Of a DNA stretch of 20,502 nucleotides, positions 17,162 through 20,502 are shown one piece after another (the first letter of the stretch is position 1; each line of letters opens with the position of its first letter). The position numbers were made by a program, and so were the translations under genes. The stretch comes from a virus: the IMG/VR virus record IMGVR_UViG_3300001352_000106, positions 1 through 20,502 of that record; one strand, 5' to 3'. The notes below the pieces were generated by a model that did not search any database, was not told the DNA's origin, and saw only the letters and a program-made list of their open reading frames with translations.

Positions 17162-20100
17162 ATGGATCAAGAGGTATTACAAGATTTATACGATAGAGCT
17201 AAATCAAAGGGGTATAGCAAATCTATAGAGGAATTTCAGCAACTGATATCTTCGGATAATGAGGTTTTAAATGATAACTTTGAGTATGTCAAATCAAAAG
17301 GATATGCAAAAGATATATCTGATTTTTCTGTATTAGTAGGATTCGGTGAAAAAAAAAATCAAGTCGTTACTCCTTCAGATGTAGTAGAGGATGTTATGGA
17401 ATCCACTACAGAAACGGAAATAACTCCTGGCTCCTTGGATTCTTCAGGTCAGCCTCCAATTGAAATACCTATTGTTGAGGAAGAGGAAGAAATTGTGTTT
17501 GATGAAACAACTCCTGAAAATAAAGAGCTTTTAATAAAAAATCAATCTAATATTGATTTATTAAATTCAGTAGGATATATTGAAGCTAATGAGGGTATTG
17601 AGTCTGTAATTAGTTCTGAAGGACTTACTAATTTTGATAAAGAACGATTAGAAAGCAAAGAAAAATCCTATAGGCTTAAAAATAATAAAACAGGTGAATT
17701 TGAGTATAAAAAAGAATCTGAAATAAATCCTGATGTTTTAAAGGCTATAAAAATATACAAAACTTCAAAAGATAATTCTTACACACCAAACTATTTAGAT
17801 GTTCAGGTAGATATTAAAGACTTTGAAAGAGATGATGTGCCTGATGCAAGTAAACTAGATTTATTAGGAATTAATCAAGAAGATTATTTAAAGTGGGATA
17901 AAGTAAACACAAGACAAGAAGGTTCTGTGTTTAAGTTTATGAAAAACATTTTACTTGATGATGAATATAGTGATTTTGAAAAAGAACAAAGACAGTATGA
18001 AAAACTTCAATCATACCAAGCAACTCAATTAAATGGTATAACTAATGACTTGGAAAAAAATCAAGCATTACAAAAACTAACTTCGGATTCTAAGCAGATT
18101 AAAGTATTAAAGAAAGAAGAGAAAGAGCTTCAGAAAAAATTCTATGACAAGGTTGGGGTAATGAGCAAATCAATAGATTTGTTTCCTAAGTTTAAAGATG
18201 CTACTGTAGATACAGAATTAGAAAAAAGAAAAAGACTTTATTATGCTGTAAAAGAAGGAGGTTCAAGTGAGGCTAGTCAAGGAACTATAGAGTTATTAAG
18301 AACAGGAGGAACAGCTATTGTTGATTTTACAACGAACGTTCTTGGTGGTGTGCCAGGGTTTTTAGACCAAAGATTGACAACTTTAGGATATGACAAGAAA
18401 GGGTTTCTTGCAGGATTGAGTGATATGTTTACTGACTCATCTGAACACGTTGACTTAGCTTACGGTGGAGTTAAACGTTCAGGTTTTATGTCTGGTAAAC
18501 CTGTTACATATAGAGGTCAACAATACTTTGTCGATAAAAACGGAAAGGTCTATGATGAAGAGACAAATATATTAATGGATGGGATTGTACCTTTATCAGA
18601 CATAAAAGAAATACAAAAACGATCTAAAGATGTCCCTGACGCAGAAACCATGTGGACTGGGGGTTCTGTTGTTTCAGGAGGTGTAAGCACGTTAGTTAAC
18701 TTGTTTGGATTAATAAGAACAGGTGGCAAAGTAAACAATGCATTAGGATTAAAAAAATACATGAAGACTGGCACAGCAGGTAAAGTAGCAATGGGCCTTA
18801 CTTCCTTTACAAGTGGAGTTGTTGACAATGTTGATGATATTAGGTCTCAGTTAATTGCCACAGGAATGAGTGAGAAGGAAGCTATGAATATAGCTGTTAA
18901 TGCAGGTCAAGCAATATCTACTTTAGATGGTGTATTTTCTGGATTAGCAGGTAGCAACGAAAAACTTTTAACAGGATTAACAGGAATTAAAAATCAAATA
19001 AAAAACCTAGCAATTAGCAAAGGAAAAAACTTTACTGCTAAAGAGTTTAAAACAAAAAGCTTTGAGCTGATAAAAGAAAATGCAAAAGAATTGTTTGTAG
19101 AAGAACTTCCTGTATTATTTTCTGAAAAAGGAATAAACTATCTAGTAAACAGAAGTATAGGTCAAAATGTATTAGACTCTAAAATAACAAAAGAAAACAT
19201 AATAGAGACTGCTGTAATGACTATTGGAGCAACTACTACTTTGGGTGGTAGAAAGTTATTATCAGGAAATAGAAGATCAGATTTAGTTAGAACTATAGCA
19301 GAAGATATAGGTGACTTACAAGGAACTTTAGATGTTTTAGTTAAAGAAGGTTCACTGACTAATAAAGAGTCTTCTAATGCGTATACTGAGATATACAGCA
19401 TGCAAACAGCAGAAAACCTAACAAAAGGCACTATACTTGTTTCTGAAAACATGGAGACTGCTTCAGACTTGCTAATTCAAAGACAAAACTTAATTAATAG
19501 TAAGGAAGGATTAGAAGGCCCTGGTAAACAAAATATAGATAATAAAATAGCTGATGTAGACGCACAGTTAGATGCCCTTTACGCAAGAGATAAGGAACAA
19601 GCTAAAGCTATTGTTGATGGAGAGCAAGATGGTGAGGTTAAAATAGAGGTTACTAAAGAAGAGGCATTAGAATCTTTAAAGTCTGAAAACGAAGTTAGAA
19701 AAAAAGCAGGTTTACCTGTGGTATTAGAGTCTGATGAAAATATATTAAAACAACAAGAACAATTACTAAAAGAAAAACAAGATGCCATTTCAAAGTCAAG
19801 CACAGAGAAGCAAGTGCTACCAGATGCTTCAACAAGCAAAGAAGAGGGGGGAGACTCCAAAGTGGGACTGCAGCAAGTGGGAGAAGGAGACACTCAGCAA
19901 GTCACTACCGACACGAAAGTCGAAAAAGGTGACACGAAAACCGACCAAGCTAGCGACACGACTACGGAGACAGATACTGAACAGTTAGACTTATCAAGGA
20001 CTCTTAAAGAACCTCAGAAACTACCTAAAACACCAAAACAAACAAAAAATGAAAATGGTGTTATTACAAGTGGTAAAGTTCATTTATACCACTCAACTAA

Positions 20101-20502
20101 TGGTATAGAAAACTTAAATAATATTTTAGAGAACGGAATAGACTTTGAAAAACAAAAAGCAGTTGGTGGATTGTTTTTTTCTAAATTAGGTAGCCCATAT
20201 AGACAAGGAGATTCTTTTGTTGTAATAGAAACAGATGTAGAAAACATACCTTTTAATCAAAGAACAGAAGGTCAAGAGGTAGCTTTAGGGCAGCTTTCTG
20301 ATTATAAGATAGTACATAGTTCAAAGATGAGTCCTAAAGAGTTAGAAACACTGTCAGCACTTGAAATGATTTTAAATAGAAAAACAAATGGTGGTATTGA
20401 TGGATACAATAAATCTTTAGAGAATTATAAAAAAAGAAACAAGAATAGTGAGCTAATTAAGTATCTTGAATCTCAACCTACCTCAACAGAGGAAGGTATG
20501 AG
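17162..20502 (+). CDS. Giant multidomain ejected (polyvalent-type) protein, 3' end missing
   Basis: From ATG 17162 the frame stays open to the window end, giving at least 1113 residues; the gene is 3'-truncated by the window. Residues 2-57 are two similar units (LYDRAKSKGYSKSIEEFQQL and EYVKSKGYAKDISDFSVLVG). Residues 80-125 are an acidic linker. Gly-rich apolar segments at about 380-400, 500-525, 542-555 and 680-695 could insert in a membrane, as T7 gp16 does. Residues 720-875 are helical and charged. Residues 874-943 are low-complexity Thr/Asp/Ser/Gln linker that overlaps another gene. From about 970, HLYHSTNGIENLNNILENGI, then GGLFFS and RTEGQEVALGQLSDYKIVHS, resembles a small ADP-ribosyltransferase-like domain (His977 and a Glu near 1036-1039 as candidate site residues). 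It fits proteins injected with the DNA to act on the host; domain assignment is inference. Confidence 0.75.
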   Translation, partial: MDQEVLQDLYDRAKSKGYSKSIEEFQQLISSDNEVLNDNFEYVKSKGYAKDISDFSVLVGFGEKKNQVVTPSDVVEDVMESTTETEITPGSLDSSGQPPIEIPIVEEEEEIVFDETTPENKELLIKNQSNIDLLNSVGYIEANEGIESVISSEGLTNFDKERLESKEKSYRLKNNKTGEFEYKKESEINPDVLKAIKIYKTSKDNSYTPNYLDVQVDIKDFERDDVPDASKLDLLGINQEDYLKWDKVNTRQEGSVFKFMKNILLDDEYSDFEKEQRQYEKLQSYQATQLNGITNDLEKNQALQKLTSDSKQIKVLKKEEKELQKKFYDKVGVMSKSIDLFPKFKDATVDTELEKRKRLYYAVKEGGSSEASQGTIELLRTGGTAIVDFTTNVLGGVPGFLDQRLTTLGYDKKGFLAGLSDMFTDSSEHVDLAYGGVKRSGFMSGKPVTYRGQQYFVDKNGKVYDEETNILMDGIVPLSDIKEIQKRSKDVPDAETMWTGGSVVSGGVSTLVNLFGLIRTGGKVNNALGLKKYMKTGTAGKVAMGLTSFTSGVVDNVDDIRSQLIATGMSEKEAMNIAVNAGQAISTLDGVFSGLAGSNEKLLTGLTGIKNQIKNLAISKGKNFTAKEFKTKSFELIKENAKELFVEELPVLFSEKGINYLVNRSIGQNVLDSKITKENIIETAVMTIGATTTLGGRKLLSGNRRSDLVRTIAEDIGDLQGTLDVLVKEGSLTNKESSNAYTEIYSMQTAENLTKGTILVSENMETASDLLIQRQNLINSKEGLEGPGKQNIDNKIADVDAQLDALYARDKEQAKAIVDGEQDGEVKIEVTKEEALESLKSENEVRKKAGLPVVLESDENILKQQEQLLKEKQDAISKSSTEKQVLPDASTSKEEGGDSKVGLQQVGEGDTQQVTTDTKVEKGDTKTDQASDTTTETDTEQLDLSRTLKEPQKLPKTPKQTKNENGVITSGKVHLYHSTNGIENLNNILENGIDFEKQKAVGGLFFSKLGSPYRQGDSFVVIETDVENIPFNQRTEGQEVALGQLSDYKIVHSSKMSPKELETLSALEMILNRKTNGGIDGYNKSLENYKKRNKNSELIKYLESQPTSTEEGM
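19782..19988 (+). CDS. Overprinted small conserved phage protein inside the giant gene
   Basis: A 68-codon ORF lies wholly within the giant ejected-protein gene in the +1 frame. Its product begins MPFQSQAQRSKCYQMLQQAK and continues with PKWDCSKWEKET (residues 26-37), ending in a basic Lys/Arg tail. The MPFxSxAQRxxCYxM start and WDCxxW core look like a family of small uncharacterised phage proteins I know from many tailed phages, where it is a stand-alone gene. Hand-counted GC is 102 of 207 bases (49%), against 27-35% in nearby 60-base lines, and third codon positions are unusually rich in G. The enclosing frame here is low-complexity linker, as expected when the other frame carries the constraint. 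The start context is A-rich like the other genes. It ends in TAG. Function unknown; Cys12, Cys30 and the tryptophans could matter for fold or metal binding. Confidence 0.72.
   Translation: MPFQSQAQRSKCYQMLQQAKKRGETPKWDCSKWEKETLSKSLPTRKSKKVTRKPTKLATRLRRQILNS

Noticed and set aside
19765-19785. Programmed frameshift from the giant frame into the 68-codon frame
   Set aside because: The A-rich stretch before 19782 does not present a standard slippery heptamer in the giant frame, and the small ORF has its own ATG with a family-typical N terminus.
18550-19893. Three minus-strand ORFs (18550-18828, 19162-19452, 19579-19893) opposite the giant gene
   Set aside because: They are Ser/Pro/Val-rich or Ser/Leu-rich antisense shadows; the last is long partly because the GC-rich overprinted stretch lacks stops in several frames.

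Overview
The window is a 20.5 kb piece of an AT-rich tailed phage genome from the virion-structure half. All genes lie on the + strand and are packed tightly, often 0 to 10 bases apart. The gene order and several recognisable motifs point to a podovirus-type phage of Bacteroidota that is crAss-like (order Crassvirales) or closely related. The order is TerL, portal, scaffold-like protein, HK97-fold capsid protein, connector/ring proteins, a very large P22 gp10-like stabilisation ('muzzle') protein, then ejected internal proteins. The host assignment rests on the crAss-like protein motifs, the TAnnTTTG promoter boxes in the few intergenic gaps, and A-rich start contexts without Shine-Dalgarno motifs. 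Every gene reads through with the standard code. No finished gene ends in TGA (TAA dominates, three TAG).

Layout. Bases 1-489 hold the C-terminal end of the large terminase. Bases 490-5512 hold portal, an acidic scaffold-like protein behind its own promoter, and the major capsid protein, closed by a strong terminator (5523-5555). Bases 5585-6361 hold a 258-aa conserved phage protein standing alone, followed by a 144-base gap with a second strong terminator and a promoter. Bases 6506-13964 form the tail block: ring/adaptor proteins, the 1451-aa muzzle, a Cys-rich repeat protein and a further tail-associated protein. A small promoter-like box precedes a GNAT-like acetyltransferase (13985-14395). 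Bases 14397-20502 encode three proteins in the position where podoviruses carry internal, ejected proteins. The last is a giant multidomain protein of at least 1113 residues that runs off the window end.

The most interesting signal is a 68-codon gene (19782-19988) overprinted in the +1 frame inside the giant ejected-protein gene. Its product has the conserved look of a small phage protein family (MPFxSQAQRxxCYxM ... WDCxxW). Local GC jumps to about 49% by hand count, against about 27-35% in nearby lines. The giant protein reads as low-complexity Thr/Asp/Ser/Gln-rich linker exactly over this stretch. Other notable points are an ADP-ribosyltransferase-like segment near the visible end of the giant protein, a tandem 'KSKGY' repeat at its N terminus, a Cys-rich repeat that seems to continue across the muzzle/next-gene boundary, and a poly-Ala CAG microsatellite in the capsid gene. 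No tRNA, CRISPR array, integrase, insertion sequence, lysis gene or replication gene was seen.
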